A stretch of DNA of 64,000 nucleotides from Rhodopseudomonas infernalis (GCF_022271405.1 NZ_JAJNAL010000004.1:108393-172392), one strand, 5' to 3'; counted from the stretch's first letter, positions 1 to 13,393 are shown. The notes: a model not told the origin generated them from the letters alone. Numbers and translations are program-made.

Positions 1-1
1 T

Positions 2-1015
2 GCCGCCGGCGACGATCTGCGCGCCGCCGCGCACGCGTTCGCGCTTCTCGACGTCGCCACCGCGCTGGCCAAGCTCGCGTCCGACGACAACTACGTCCGG
101 CCCGAGGTTGACGAGTCGCTGGCGTTCGCGATCGAAGGCGGCCGGCATCCGGTGGTCGAGCAGGCGCTGAAGCGTGCCGGCGAGCCGTTCATCGCCAATG
201 CCTGCGATCTGTCGCCCGGACCGGCGCAGAAGAACGGTCAGATCTGGCTGCTGACCGGCCCGAACATGGCCGGTAAGTCGACTTTCCTCCGGCAGAACGC
301 CCTGATTGCGCTGCTGGCCCAGGTCGGCAGTTACGTTCCGGCGGGCCGGGCCCGCATCGGCATCGTCGACCGGCTGTTCTCGCGCGTCGGCGCCGCCGAC
401 GATCTGGCGCGCGGCCGCTCGACCTTCATGGTCGAGATGGTCGAGACCGCCGCGATCCTCAACCAGGCGTCCGAGCGGGCGCTGGTGATCCTCGACGAGA
501 TCGGCCGCGGCACCGCGACCTTCGACGGCCTGTCGATCGCCTGGGCGGCGATCGAGCATCTGCACGAACAAAACCGCTGCCGCGCGCTGTTCGCGACCCA
601 CTACCACGAGCTGACCGCGCTGTCGGCCAAGCTGCCGCGGCTGTTCAACGCCACCGTGCGGGTCAAGGAGTGGCGCGGCGAAGTGGTGTTCCTGCACGAG
701 GTGCTGCCGGGCTCCGCCGACCGCTCCTACGGCATCCAGGTCGCCAAGCTGGCCGGGCTTCCGTCCTCGGTGGTGAGCCGGGCCAAGTCGGTGCTGGCGA
801 AGCTCGAGGCCAACGACCGCGGCCAGCCCAAGACGCTGATCGACGACCTGCCACTGTTCGCCATCACCGCCCGCGCCCCCGCCGAAGCCGCGCCGCCGAG
901 CGAGGCCGAGCAGCTGATCGAGGCGGTCCGGGCGCTGCATCCGGACGAACTGAGCCCGCGCGAGGCGCTGGAGGCGCTGTATGCCCTGAAGGCGAAGCTG
1001 CCGAAGGCGGATTAG
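2..1015 (+). CDS. mutS: DNA mismatch repair protein MutS, C-terminal part (5' end outside window)
   Basis: MutS recognises mispaired bases and uses ATP to start mismatch repair. The reading frame is open from base 2, so the start lies outside the window and about 337 residues of the core/clamp and ATPase domains remain. The ABC-type ATPase is complete: Walker [10 protein letters not shown] at about residues 86-94 of the fragment, the STFMVEM signature near 140, Walker B with DEIGRGT near 165, and the conserved ATHYHEL switch near 198. A C-terminal tail ends in an [17 protein letters not shown] helix, which in the family mediates dimer contacts. A palindromic repeat follows the stop. The family assignment is secure. 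Confidence 0.97.
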   Translation, partial: AAGDDLRAAAHAFALLDVATALAKLASDDNYVRPEVDESLAFAIEGGRHPVVEQALKRAGEPFIANACDLSPGPAQKNGQIWLLTGPNMAGKSTFLRQNALIALLAQVGSYVPAGRARIGIVDRLFSRVGAADDLARGRSTFMVEMVETAAILNQASERALVILDEIGRGTATFDGLSIAWAAIEHLHEQNRCRALFATHYHELTALSAKLPRLFNATVRVKEWRGEVVFLHEVLPGSADRSYGIQVAKLAGLPSSVVSRAKSVLAKLEANDRGQPKTLIDDLPLFAITARAPAEAAPPSEAEQLIEAVRALHPDELSPREALEALYALKAKLPKAD

Positions 1016-1020
1016 CCGTA

Positions 1021-1093
1021 GGATGGGTTGAGCGCAGCGAAACCCATCGCCCCACAGCACGGCCTGATGGGTTTCGCTGCGCTCAACCCATCC
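1021..1093. repeat. Interspersed palindromic repeat (GGATGGGTTGAGCGC family)
   Basis: Two perfect 28-base inverted arms (1021-1048 and 1066-1093) flank a 17-base spacer. The arms begin GGATGGGTTGAGCGC and could form a long stem. It lies between the convergent ends of mutS and the prolyl isomerase gene and may stop transcription, but there is no U-tract, so a repeat element is the safer reading. Confidence 0.8.
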
Positions 1094-1166
1094 CACGAAT
1101 TGGCACAGCCTCGCCCCCTGGCAGGCTTCATCCCAGAGGCCTCAGCCTGAAGGGGTCCTCAAACGA

Positions 1167-1195
1167 CAACGGCCGGGGCTGAACCCCGGCCGTTG
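1167..1195 (-). terminator. Hairpin terminator of the prolyl isomerase gene
   Basis: A perfect 12-bp GC-rich stem (1167-1178 with 1184-1195, arm CAACGGCCGGGG) closes a 5-base loop, 26 bases after the stop of the leftward gene. The following bases on that strand are only mildly T-rich. It may act on both strands, since mutS converges here. Confidence 0.65.
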
Positions 1196-1220
1196 CAGCA
1201 GAACTGAAGTCTTGTGACGC

Positions 1221-2153
1221 TTACTTCTTCGCCGGAGCCGGAGCTGGAGCCTTGGCGGCCGGGTCGGCGGGCTTGGCGGCATCCGCCGGCTTGGCTGCGT
1301 CGGCAGCCGGCTTGTCGAGGCGCTCGACCTTGGCGCTCTGGCGGAGCTGGGCGACGTAGTCGGACTGCGCCTTGCGGGTGACGTACTGCTCGATCTGCGG
1401 CTTGACCTGATCGAAGCTCGGCGGCTTGCGGTTGCGCTTTTCCTCGACCTTGATGATGTGCCAGCCGAACTGGCTCTTCACCGGGTCGGAAATCTTGCCC
1501 GGTTCGAGCGCGAAGGCGACGGCGGAGAATTCCGGCACCATCTGGTCCTTGGTGAAGAAGCCGAGGTCGCCGCCGTCGGAGGCACCCGGATCCTTGGACT
1601 TCTTCTTCGCCAGTTCGGCGAAATCGGCGCCCTTTTTCAGTTCCTCGGCGATCGCCTTGGCCTCGTCCTCGGTCTCGACCAGGATGTGGCGGGCGTGAAC
1701 TTCCTGCTCGCCCGCGATCTGCTTGGCGGCGTCCTCATAGACCTTCTTCATCGCCTCGTCGGTGGTGGCGGCCTTGCCCTCGACCGAGAGCAGATCGTCC
1801 ATCAGCAGCCGGTTGCGGGCGAAGTCGAGCCGCTTCTTGAACTCGGCGCGGTCGGCGATCTTCTTGTCCTCGGCGGCCTTGGCGACGATCTTCATGTCGA
1901 TCAGGAACGCCAGCACGTTTTCCTTTTTCGACGCCGGGTCCATCTGGGCGAGGCTCGGGCCGAGTTCTTCCTCCGCCAGGGTCACGTCGCTCTGCCGGAT
2001 CTCAGCGCCGTTCACCTTGGCCAGCACCGGGTCGGCGTCCTGGGCGCGCGCCATCGGGCTCGCAAGCAGCGCGAAGGCGAGACAGCCGGTCGCGGCCGCG
2101 CCGACGAAGCCGGCGCGCAGGGCCGAGAGGACTGCGGATGACGCAGGGGTCAT
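1221..2153 (-). CDS. Secreted parvulin-type peptidyl-prolyl cis-trans isomerase
   Basis: A 310-residue protein of the PpiC/SurA/PrsA class, which helps exported proteins fold in the periplasm. Residues 1-37 form a typical signal peptide ending ASPMARA before QDADP. A helical SurA-like N-terminal part follows. The parvulin domain spans about 152-240, with VHARHILV at its start, DGGDLGFF in the middle and SQFGWHIIKV at its end. The C-terminal 35 residues are a low-complexity Ala/Pro/Lys tail with repeated KPADAA units. It is divergent from secA, which suits a shared role in protein export. The exact client set cannot be told from sequence. Confidence 0.92.
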   Translation of the reverse strand: MTPASSAVLSALRAGFVGAAATGCLAFALLASPMARAQDADPVLAKVNGAEIRQSDVTLAEEELGPSLAQMDPASKKENVLAFLIDMKIVAKAAEDKKIADRAEFKKRLDFARNRLLMDDLLSVEGKAATTDEAMKKVYEDAAKQIAGEQEVHARHILVETEDEAKAIAEELKKGADFAELAKKKSKDPGASDGGDLGFFTKDQMVPEFSAVAFALEPGKISDPVKSQFGWHIIKVEEKRNRKPPSFDQVKPQIEQYVTRKAQSDYVAQLRQSAKVERLDKPAADAAKPADAAKPADPAAKAPAPAPAKK

Positions 2154-2275
2154 GGAAACAAAATCCTTGTTCTGTAAGCCGGGGTGCCGGAAGCGGCGGG
2201 ACAGTCACCCAATCGCGGCGCCTTGGCAACGCGAAAACTCTGTCAAAATGATGAAATCCCTGAAAGGTCGGCGCG

Positions 2276-2304
2276 TTGACAACCCCCCACCCCAGCCATA
2301 TCTC
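2276..2304 (+). promoter_or_regulatory. Candidate sigma-70 type promoter in the secA upstream region
   Basis: TTGACA at 2276-2281 is followed after 17 bases by TATCTC at 2299-2304. The -35 match is perfect and the -10 match is weak (3 of 6). It lies about 260 bases before the chosen secA start and points toward it. Confidence 0.3.
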
Positions 2305-2478
2305 TGCGGCCAGTGGCACGGGTATCAAGGTCTGTGGACGGCCTCGGCCGCGCCGTCAGCCCCTGGATTGCCGGATGTCCTATCAATTCGCCCCCGCGCC
2401 TGTACTCCGATAGGTGAGCGGCGTCACGATGAGTTGATAGTGGCTCAGGCAAACCGCATACCGGCTGGAACGGCACCT

Positions 2479-2522
2479 CGTGGCACGGCACAAGCCCGTG
2501 GCACGGCATATTCGGCACGGCA
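2479..2522 (+). repeat. Short direct repeats in the secA leader
   Basis: CGTGGCACGGCA occurs at 2479-2490 and again at 2497-2508 (18-base period), with a shorter third copy CGGCACGGCA at 2513-2522. They sit 42-85 bases before the secA start codon. Their function is unknown. They could also be read as a 28-codon in-frame N-terminal extension of SecA, judged less likely. Confidence 0.6.
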
Positions 2523-2563
2523 GCAACGGCTGTGAAGTTATACCGCAAGGACAGGAAGCTGGC

Positions 2564-5407
<2,844 letters not shown>

Positions 5408-5461
5408 GCGTTTTGCGCGGCGGCGTCAGCGCGGCTGCATCAAAGTCGAAGAATAATCTTC

Positions 5462-5484
5462 ATGCCCGGGCTCGTCCCGGGCAT
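5462..5484 (+). terminator. Hairpin downstream of secA
   Basis: A perfect 9-bp stem ATGCCCGGG (5462-5470) with CCCGGGCAT (5476-5484) and a CTCGT loop lies 54 bases after the secA stop. It lacks a U-tract. It resembles half of the ATGCCCGGG palindromic repeat family seen elsewhere in the window, so its role as a terminator is inferred from position. Confidence 0.45.
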
Positions 5485-5580
5485 CGTCGTTCGAGTGGTG
5501 GAGTTCGAACCACGCGCCAGCTCGGCGTATCGGTTGATCGCCGCGAAAAGCAGGGCATCACCTAACTCTTGCCACCCACG

Positions 5581-5701
5581 CCGTCATTCCGGGGCGCGCG
5601 TAGCGCGAACCCGGAATCTCGAAAAGTTCTGCGACTCAGTCATTTCCACCATTTCTGGATTCCGGGTTCGCGCGCGAAGAGCGCGCGCCCCGGAATGACG
5701 G
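5581..5701. repeat. Interspersed palindromic repeat (CGTCATTCCGGGGCGCGCG family)
   Basis: The element starts CCGTCATTCCGGGGCGCGCG and ends with the reverse complement CGCGCGCCCCGGAATGACGG. Inner arms around CCCGGAATCTC and GGATTCCGGGTT make it a large, nested inverted repeat of about 121 bases. Related copies lie at 14192-14293 and at the right edge of the window (63975-64000). It fills the gap between the convergent secA and L,D-transpeptidase genes. Confidence 0.85.
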
Positions 5702-5750
5702 AGAGAGAGTGAGCCGATTGAAGACGTACTGTCGGCCGGAGCCCGTCAGC

Positions 5751-7169
5751 TCAGCGGAATGCCGAGAACCGGCCGTCGAAATTGTTCGACGACACCACCG
5801 GCGCGGCGCCGGAGATGGTGGCGGTCGGGCGGGCCGGAGCCGAGGAGGTGGTGTCGGTATCGACGCCGGGCTTCAGCGTCGGCTTCGATGACGCGGTGGG
5901 ACGCGCCTCGTTCGACGTCCGCACGGCGGCCTGAGGCCGCGGCGGCTCGGTGTGGCGTGAGGCCGGCTGCGACGATGCGGCGCCCTTGTGGTTTGAGGCT
6001 GCGCGATTCGACGCTGCCAGCAGCCCTCCGATATCGTCCTTCGAGGCCGAGGCGATGCGCGGGCTGGCCGGCGCCGGCGTCGCGGCGACCGCAGTGGTTT
6101 CGGGTGCGCGCAGCAGATTGTCGGACGGCCGCGGCGGATTGACGTGCGGCGGGATTGTGCCGGGCGCGCGCTCCATCGCCAGCGTCGGGCTGTCGGTGGA
6201 CTCGGACAGGCCGGTCGAGCCTTCGGGAATCTTGGAGGCGAAGATCTGGTTCATGCCGCCGTCGATGCCGGTGCGCAGCCGCGCCACCGGGGTGCCCTTG
6301 GCGACCAAGTCGGCGATCTGGATCTGATCCTTCTGATCCTTCTTGCGGACCGCGTCGGCGACCTCGGCCGGCACCGTATAGGCCGGGCACTTGGCGGAGG
6401 CGTTGAACTGCAGCGGCCGGCCCGCATTGGGCAGCGGCACGGCGTCGAACACGTATTTCTGCTCGCAGAAGTCGACCTTCGGCTCCTGCTTGGTCACTTC
6501 GAAATGGTCGTTGCCTTCCTTCAGCATCTTCCAGAACGGCATGTTCGGGTTGTTACGATGCTTGGCGAAGTTGGCCGGCGTCATCTTGAACGGATAGGCC
6601 TGCAGCTGAAACGCGCGCTGACCGCCGAAGAACGACTCGCGACCGAGCGCGTAGATCTCGGCGATCTGCTCGTCGGTCATCGCGTAGCAGCCGCGCGACG
6701 AACAATCGCCGTGCACCATCAGCTGCGAGCCGGTGCGACCGAGCGATTTGTCGAAGGCGTTCGGATAGCCGGTGTTGAACGACAGATAATACGAGGATTG
6801 CGGATTCATCTGCGCCGGCGAGATCGAATAGAACCCCTCGGGCGCCTGACGGTCGCCTTCGCGGATCTTCGGGCCGAGATCGCCCGACCAGCGGCAGATC
6901 GGATAGGACTTCAGCAGCTGGAAGACGCCGCTACGGTCCTGCTTCCAGACCTCGAGTTCGGCTTCCTGCTTGAACAGCCGCACCAGCATCGGCGACTGCA
7001 GGTCCATGTTCTTGTCCTGCATCGCCGCCACCAGCTTGGGCGGCACCGGCTGATTGGCCTTGGCGTTGCTGGCGAGCGACATCTGATCGCTGTTGCAGCC
7101 GGCCAGCACCACGCTCGTCGCGATCGCGGCCGAAGCCAGCAGCGCGCGCAGCAGCGGAGTTCTCGTCAC
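5751..7169 (-). CDS. Lipoprotein L,D-transpeptidase of the YafK type
   Basis: L,D-transpeptidases cross-link peptidoglycan or attach proteins to it using a catalytic cysteine. The YkuD-type domain ends with HGDCSSRGCYAMTD, giving catalytic His near 153 and Cys near 161. With a GTG start at 7169, behind a GGGGAG ribosome site, the protein has 472 residues and a clean lipoprotein signal: hydrophobic stretch, then VLAGC with the lipidated Cys at 25. An upstream ATG at 7298 would bury this signal behind 43 residues and is less likely. The C-terminal half (about 290-472) is Pro/Ala/Ser-rich and looks disordered. The nature of the periplasmic substrate is not visible. Confidence 0.85.
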   Translation of the reverse strand: MTRTPLLRALLASAAIATSVVLAGCNSDQMSLASNAKANQPVPPKLVAAMQDKNMDLQSPMLVRLFKQEAELEVWKQDRSGVFQLLKSYPICRWSGDLGPKIREGDRQAPEGFYSISPAQMNPQSSYYLSFNTGYPNAFDKSLGRTGSQLMVHGDCSSRGCYAMTDEQIAEIYALGRESFFGGQRAFQLQAYPFKMTPANFAKHRNNPNMPFWKMLKEGNDHFEVTKQEPKVDFCEQKYVFDAVPLPNAGRPLQFNASAKCPAYTVPAEVADAVRKKDQKDQIQIADLVAKGTPVARLRTGIDGGMNQIFASKIPEGSTGLSESTDSPTLAMERAPGTIPPHVNPPRPSDNLLRAPETTAVAATPAPASPRIASASKDDIGGLLAASNRAASNHKGAASSQPASRHTEPPRPQAAVRTSNEARPTASSKPTLKPGVDTDTTSSAPARPTATISGAAPVVSSNNFDGRFSAFR

Positions 7170-7525
7170 AGCCAAGCTCCCCGGACGATCGCCAAACCCG
7201 CACCCCATTGATGGCTCAACAGATGAGCAGTTCGGTCGTCGCTCTGACGCGATCGCAGCAGCCGAATTGGCTGGCATTTGATCGTGTGCATTTACCAAGA
7301 TGCGCAGGGTGAAGACGCCTCAGGCCGGCGCATCCTGCACACATGAAAGATTATCCTTAAGCCCCCATGGTCGCAAGCCGATCGGCCGATAGCGCCCGAC
7401 GCCTCTGCGACATGGTCAAGGAACATTGAACAGAGAGGAGCGGCGAAACTGCGGCCGAGGGCGCAGGTCGCCTGCCAGCCGGCGGCTATGGTTAACAAAG
7501 CCGCATGGGGCCGGCGGCCGAGGGC
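7170..7525. other. Intergenic stretch without a recognised gene
   Basis: About 356 bases lie between the L,D-transpeptidase start and the end of accA. It must hold the promoter of the leftward transpeptidase gene and any accA terminator. I see no convincing promoter boxes, hairpin or small ORF with a ribosome site. Confidence 0.5.
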
Positions 7526-8488
7526 TCAGGCCAGTTTGCGGCCGATCTCGAGGAATTTCTGCCGGCGCCGGGTGCGGACCGTGACCGCGTCGAGGCCGCT
7601 GAGCTCGGCGAAGGCCGCCGCGATGGCGTCGCCGGTCGTCGCAATCATGCTGGACGGATCGCGGTGAGCGCCGCCCTTGGGCTCGGCCAGGATCTGGTCG
7701 ATCACGCCGAACCTCAGCAGGTCCTGGGCGGTGATCTTCATCGAGTTGGCGGCTTCCTGCGCCTTGGTGCCGTCGCGCCACAGGATCGAGGAGGCGGCTT
7801 CAGGCGAGATCACGCTGTAGATTGCGTGTTCGAGCATCAGCACCTTGTTGGCGGTGGCGATCGCGATTGCGCCGCCGGAGCCGCCCTCGCCGATCACCAC
7901 GGCGACATTCGGCACGCCGAGCTGCAGGCAGGCGGCGGTCGACCGGGCGATCGCCTCGGCCTGGCCGCGCTCTTCGGCGCCGATGCCCGGATAGGCGCCG
8001 GCGGTGTCGACCAGCGACAGCACCGGGATGCCGAAGCGGTCGGCCATTTCCATCAGCCGGACCGCCTTGCGATACCCCTCCGGCCGCGCCATGCCGAAAT
8101 TGTGCTTGAGCCGGGTCTCGGTGGACGAGCCCTTCTCCTGGCCGATCACGCAGATGCTTTCCCCGCGGAAGCGGCCGAAGCCGCCGATCAGCGCTTCGTC
8201 TTCGCCGAACTTGCGGTCGCCGGCCAAAGGCGTGAACTCGGTGATCAGAGCTTCGATGTAGTCGACGCAATGCGGCCGCTGCGGATGCCGCGCCACCTGG
8301 GTCTTCTGCCACGGCGTCAGCGACGCATAGAGCTCGGTGAGAGCCTGGACGGCCTTCTCCTCGATCTTGGCGACCTCTTCGTGGATGTCGCTGCCGGACG
8401 CCGCCAGCGTACGCAACTCGTCGATCTTGGAATCGAGTTCCGCGACCGGCTTTTCGAAGTCGAGATAGCTGCGCATGGGCTCGGACAT
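7526..8488 (-). CDS. accA: Acetyl-CoA carboxylase carboxyltransferase subunit alpha
   Basis: AccA with AccD transfers the carboxyl group from biotin to acetyl-CoA to make malonyl-CoA, the first committed step of fatty acid synthesis, in the cytoplasm. The 320-residue protein starts [21 protein letters not shown], the usual family N-terminus. GTG at 8500 and ATG at 8476 are alternatives, and no strong ribosome site decides between them. The carboxyltransferase core includes [11 protein letters not shown], the glycine-rich [11 protein letters not shown] and the [10 protein letters not shown] segment typical of AccA. Length is normal. It is next to xerD and reads the same way, with about 127 bases between. 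Confidence 0.96.
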   Translation of the reverse strand: MSEPMRSYLDFEKPVAELDSKIDELRTLAASGSDIHEEVAKIEEKAVQALTELYASLTPWQKTQVARHPQRPHCVDYIEALITEFTPLAGDRKFGEDEALIGGFGRFRGESICVIGQEKGSSTETRLKHNFGMARPEGYRKAVRLMEMADRFGIPVLSLVDTAGAYPGIGAEERGQAEAIARSTAACLQLGVPNVAVVIGEGGSGGAIAIATANKVLMLEHAIYSVISPEAASSILWRDGTKAQEAANSMKITAQDLLRFGVIDQILAEPKGGAHRDPSSMIATTGDAIAAAFAELSGLDAVTVRTRRRQKFLEIGRKLA

Positions 8489-8615
8489 GATCAGAAACAC
8501 AGGGAGGGTTGGCGGCGGCCGGACATCGGCCGGGCCTCGGCTTTTCGAACCTCATGGCCATCAAGTCAAGCGGCCAGGCCAGTCCGCCGCTTAGGCAATA
8601 GAACCAAGCGGCCGG

Positions 8616-9647
8616 TCAGTGGCCTTCGGCGAGCGGGTGCAGGTCGCGCACCAGGCTCTTCAGCCGGTCCTCGACCACATGGGTGTAGATTTGCGTGGTC
8701 GAGATATCGCTGTGGCCCAGCAGGGTCTGGACGATGCGCAGGTCGGCGCCGTTGTGCAGCAGATGGCTGGCGAAGGCGTGGCGCAGCACGTGCGGGCTGA
8801 CCAGCCGCGGCGACAGCCCGGCGCGGGCCGTCAGATCCTTCAGATCGCGGGCGAAATGCTGCCGGGTCAGATGCCCGCTCTCGCCGAACGACGGAAACAG
8901 CCATTTCGAAGCCGGCGGTTGCTTGCCGCCCTTCGCGGTGGCCTTGGCGGCCGCGTCGGTCGCCGCCAGATACGACGCCATCGCCTGTTTGGAGGTGGCG
9001 TTGAGCGGCACCAGCCGCTCCTTGTCGCCCTTGCCGCGGACCACGATCATCCGGGCATCGCGGCGCGCCGCCGACAGCGGCAGCGACACCAGTTCGGAGA
9101 CGCGCAGCCCGGTCGCGTACAGCACTTCCAGCAGGCAATACAGCCGCAGCGCGCGCAGCCGGGCCGGTCCCTCGGCCACCTCGGCCTCCTGCCGGGCGCA
9201 TTCGAGCAGCCGGTCGACATCGGCGATCGACAGCACCTTCGGCAGGCCGCGGCCGCGCTTCGGCCCGGACAGGATCGCGGCCGGATCGTCGGCGCGGATC
9301 CGCTCGCTGAGCAGAAACCGGAACAGATGCCGCAGCGACGACAGCCGCCGCGCCACGCTGGAGGTGGCGAAGCCGCGCTTGTCGAGATCGGACAAATAGC
9401 CGCGCAGCGCCTCGGTGTCGGCGGAGGCGAGGCTGTGGCGGCGGCGGGCCAGATAGGCCGACAGATCGGCCAGGTCGCGGCGATAGGCGTCGATGGTGTT
9501 GGCCGAGGCACCCTGCTCGGCCGCGATCATGTCGAGAAACAGCTCGCTCAGCCCGGCGTCCGAATACGATGCGGGCCGCAGCGGCGCGGCCTCGGCATCG
9601 GTGCGCGCCGCCAGCGGCGGGTTGGAACTGGTTCGCGGTCGTCGCAT
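8616..9647 (-). CDS. xerD: Tyrosine recombinase XerD
   Basis: XerD with XerC resolves chromosome dimers at the dif site. The 343-residue protein has an N-terminal SAM-like DNA-binding domain (about 30-120) and a catalytic domain. The catalytic set is complete: Arg182 in ATGLRVSEL, Lys206 in RGKGDKERLVPL, His286 and Arg289 in SPHVLRHAFA, His312 in LLGHSDIST, and nucleophile Tyr321 in TTQIYTHV. The insert rich in Ala/Lys around 228-245 is longer than in enteric XerD. The location beside housekeeping genes, not at an island edge, favours the Xer function over a phage integrase. XerC is the only close alternative. Confidence 0.9.
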   Translation of the reverse strand: MRRPRTSSNPPLAARTDAEAAPLRPASYSDAGLSELFLDMIAAEQGASANTIDAYRRDLADLSAYLARRRHSLASADTEALRGYLSDLDKRGFATSSVARRLSSLRHLFRFLLSERIRADDPAAILSGPKRGRGLPKVLSIADVDRLLECARQEAEVAEGPARLRALRLYCLLEVLYATGLRVSELVSLPLSAARRDARMIVVRGKGDKERLVPLNATSKQAMASYLAATDAAAKATAKGGKQPPASKWLFPSFGESGHLTRQHFARDLKDLTARAGLSPRLVSPHVLRHAFASHLLHNGADLRIVQTLLGHSDISTTQIYTHVVEDRLKSLVRDLHPLAEGH

Positions 9648-9692
9648 CGTTCGAGCCTCGGTTGTGGCATCGCTCGACCGTAGGCTTACCGG

Positions 9693-9839
9693 CTATTTCT
9701 TGAGAAACTTATCCGGCTGCACCACCACCGTCATTTCCCGCTCTTTCGGGCTGACGAAATTGGCCAGGGCAAAGATCGCTCCGTAGATGATACCACCGAT
9801 CACCGCGACGACCGACAGGAAGCGGAACAGAGTGGGCAT
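9693..9839 (-). CDS. Small conserved membrane protein, 48 residues
   Basis: A 48-residue product starting MPTLFRFLSVVAVIGGIIYG with one transmembrane helix (about 5-28) and a charged C-terminal tail containing KEREMTVVVQPDKFLKK. It lies between xerD and the divergent aroK gene, reads with xerD, and stops 45 bases before the xerD start. I recall similar small proteins beside aroK in Bradyrhizobiaceae, but could not check this. Its function is unknown. A longer in-frame ORF up to 9935 lacks any family-like N-terminus. Confidence 0.7.
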   Translation of the reverse strand: MPTLFRFLSVVAVIGGIIYGAIFALANFVSPKEREMTVVVQPDKFLKK

Positions 9840-10003
9840 TTGGGCGAGTCTCGGCAGCCTGGAAAGCGGGTCGCGGGTCCAGGACGATGACCATGTTCGT
9901 CCGTGGGTGGCAAGAGACTCTGGCAGGCGCAGCAATCACAGTAGTATAGCTGGCCGTTCCGGGCTCCAGCCGAGCCCGCCGTGAAACCACGAGTACCGCG
10001 CCA

Positions 10004-10617
10004 ATGTCCGAAACCGCACCGACGGTAACTGCCGCCAGGTCCCAGCACGAAGCCGAGGTCGTCGCGGCGCTGGGCGAGCGTGCGGTCGTGCTCGTCGGCA
10101 TGATGGGCGCCGGCAAATCCACCGTCGGCCGCCGGCTGGCGCTGCGGCTCGGGCTGCCGTTCCTCGACGCCGACACCGAGATCGAGAACGCCGCGGCGAT
10201 GACCATTCCGGAGATTTTCGAGACTCATGGCGAGCCGCATTTCCGCGACGGCGAGGCGCGGGTGATTGCGCGGCTGCTAGACGGCGGCGCCAAGGTGCTG
10301 GCGACCGGCGGCGGCGCCTTCATGCGGGCGGAGACCCGGGATCGCATCCGCGACAAGGCGGTGTCGATGTGGCTCGAGGCAGATGCCGACGTGATCCTGC
10401 GCCGGGTCAAGCGCCGCGCCGACCGGCCGCTGCTGAAGACGCCGGATCCGGCCGGCACCATTGCCCGGCTGATCGAAGAACGCCATCCGGTGTACCGCGC
10501 CGCCGACATCACCATCGCGTCGCGCGACGTGCCGCACGAGAAGATCGTCGACGAATGCGTCGCCGCATTGCACGACTATCTGTGCGGCGCCTCCGCCCCA
10601 ACCCTGAGCGAGACCCC

Positions 10618-10621
<4 letters not shown>
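10004..10621 (+). CDS. aroK: Shikimate kinase
   Basis: It phosphorylates shikimate at the 3-hydroxyl with ATP in the common aromatic amino acid pathway. The 205-residue protein has Walker A GMMGAGKST at 32-40, the DADTEIE shikimate-binding stretch starting at 55, GGGAF at 102-106 and the RRADRPLL lid. The first 25 residues are an extra, probably flexible extension compared with the E. coli enzyme. The stop overlaps the aroB start in an ATGA junction, so the two are translationally coupled. Confidence 0.96.
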
Positions 10622-11763
<1,142 letters not shown>

Positions 11764-11808
11764 AGCTCGGCTGCGCGAACCGATCGCACGCGCCAACCCA
11801 AGAGCCCG

Positions 11809-13176
11809 ATGAGCCCGATCCTCTCCAACGTCCTGATCGCGGTCCTGCTGCTGACCGCCAACGCGTTCTATGTTGCGGCCGAGTTCGCGCTGGTGCGCAG
11901 CCGCGGCTTTCGCATCAAGGCGATGGCCGAGAAGCGGCAATTCGGCGCGCGGCTGCTGCAGCAGATCCTCGGCAATGTCGAAGCCTATCTGGCCTGCTGC
12001 CAGCTCGGCATCACCATGGCGTCGCTCGGGCTGGGCTGGGTCGGCGAGCCGACCGTGGTGGCGCTGCTCGCACCGCTGCTCGAGCCGCTCGGCCTGTCGG
12101 AATCGGCGCTGCATCTGATCGCGTTTCTCGGCGGCTTCCTGTTCTTCTCGTCGCTCCACATCGTGATCGGCGAGCAGGTGCCGAAGACACTGGCGATCCG
12201 CCAGCCGGAGCCGGTGTCGCAGTGGATCGCCTACCCGCTCCACATCTCTTACATCCTGTTGTATCCGCTCAACTGGCTGCTGAACCAGGCCTCGCGCGGC
12301 ATCCTGCGGCTGCTCGGTGTCGAGGAGAACTCGGAGCACGAGATTCTCACGGACGTCGAGATCGAGGGGTTGGTCGGGCAATCCGCCGAGCATGGCAAGA
12401 TCGAGAGCGGTGAGGCCGAGTACATTCAGAATGTGTTCCGGTTCGGCGAGTTGGTGGTGTCCGACGTGATGGTGCATCGCACCTCGATGGTGACCATCAA
12501 TGCCGATCTACCGACAGAGCAGCTGGTCAAGGAAGTGCTCGCCACCGAATACACACGCGTGCCGCTGTGGCGCGACAAGTCCGAGAACATCGTCGGCGTG
12601 CTGCACGCCAAGGACCTGTTGCGCGCGCTGCGCGAAGCCGATGGCGACGCCTCCAAGATCGACATCGGCAAGATCGCGCTGTCGCCGTGGTTCGTGCCGG
12701 AATTGCGGCTGGTGTCCGAACAGCTCAAGGCGTTCCGCGCCCGCAAGACTCACTTCGCCCTGGTGGTCGACGAATACGGCGAAGTCGAAGGCATGGTGAC
12801 GCTCGAGGACATCCTCGAAGAAATCGTCGGCGACATTTCGGACGAGCACGACGTCGTGGTCGCCGGCGCCCGCGCCCAGCCGGACGGCTCGGTGGTGGTC
12901 GACGGCTCGGTGCCGATCCGCGATCTCAACCGCGCGATGGATTGGCAGCTGCCCGACGACGAAGCCACCACGATCGCCGGCCTGGTGATCCACGAGGCGC
13001 GCTCGATCCCGGTCCGCGGCCAGAGCTTCACCTTCCACGGCTTCCGCTTCCGGGTCCTGCGCCGCGAGCGCAACCGCATCACCGCGCTGCGGATCGTCCC
13101 GGTCGAGCGCGACACCAAGACCGAGTCGATCGACAAGAAGAGAGGCCGACGAGCCGCTCGGGCAGGTACGGCTTAA
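11809..13176 (+). CDS. CNNM/CorC (HlyC)-type membrane protein with CBS pair
   Basis: A 455-residue inner-membrane protein of the family often labelled hemolysin C or CorB/C, linked in studied members to magnesium or cobalt transport. It has an N-terminal DUF21/CNNM membrane domain with about four hydrophobic segments (roughly 1-190, including FFSSLHIVIGEQVPKTLAI), a CBS pair (about 210-335) and a C-terminal CorC_HlyC domain (about 350-440). The tail is basic. It starts 45 bases after aroB in the same direction and could be co-transcribed. The transported ion cannot be read from sequence. Confidence 0.88.
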   Translation: MSPILSNVLIAVLLLTANAFYVAAEFALVRSRGFRIKAMAEKRQFGARLLQQILGNVEAYLACCQLGITMASLGLGWVGEPTVVALLAPLLEPLGLSESALHLIAFLGGFLFFSSLHIVIGEQVPKTLAIRQPEPVSQWIAYPLHISYILLYPLNWLLNQASRGILRLLGVEENSEHEILTDVEIEGLVGQSAEHGKIESGEAEYIQNVFRFGELVVSDVMVHRTSMVTINADLPTEQLVKEVLATEYTRVPLWRDKSENIVGVLHAKDLLRALREADGDASKIDIGKIALSPWFVPELRLVSEQLKAFRARKTHFALVVDEYGEVEGMVTLEDILEEIVGDISDEHDVVVAGARAQPDGSVVVDGSVPIRDLNRAMDWQLPDDEATTIAGLVIHEARSIPVRGQSFTFHGFRFRVLRRERNRITALRIVPVERDTKTESIDKKRGRRAARAGTA

Positions 13177-13223
13177 AGTCCAGCCGAGACATCGGCCCGC
13201 GGAGTTCTGCCACTCCCTCACCC

Positions 13224-13314
13224 CGTCATGCCCGGCCTTGTGCCGGGCATCCAGGCCTTGCTGAGTTCGCGGCGTCGAAAGGCGTGGATGGCCGGGACGA
13301 GCCCGGCCATGACG
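13224..13314. repeat. Interspersed palindromic repeat (CGTCATGCCCGGCC family)
   Basis: It starts CGTCATGCCCGGCC and ends GGCCATGACG, with an inner hairpin ATGCCCGGC/GCCGGGCAT at the left. Similar layout is seen at 54924-55014. It separates the CorC-type gene from the convergent sdhB gene. Confidence 0.8.
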
Positions 13315-13344
13315 AAAGTCTCGGTTGGGACGCCACAAAACGCA

Positions 13345-13370
13345 AACGGCCGGGCGCGAGCCCGGCCGTT
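13345..13370 (-). terminator. Terminator of the sdh operon
   Basis: A perfect 11-bp stem (AACGGCCGGGC, 13345-13355, with 13360-13370) and 4-base loop lie 24 bases after the sdhB stop. On the leftward strand it is followed by TTTGCGTTTTG, a fair U-rich tract. Confidence 0.8.
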
Positions 13371-13393
13371 GAAACCTGTGAAAACTTCGCCGC

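Noticed and set aside
5462..5891. Short rightward frames between secA and the L,D-transpeptidase
   Set aside because: They run through palindromic repeat DNA and have no protein-like features.
8616..9647. Phage integrase at an island boundary
   Set aside because: The tyrosine recombinase is flanked by accA and aroK, with no attachment repeats or phage genes nearby; XerD is the better reading.
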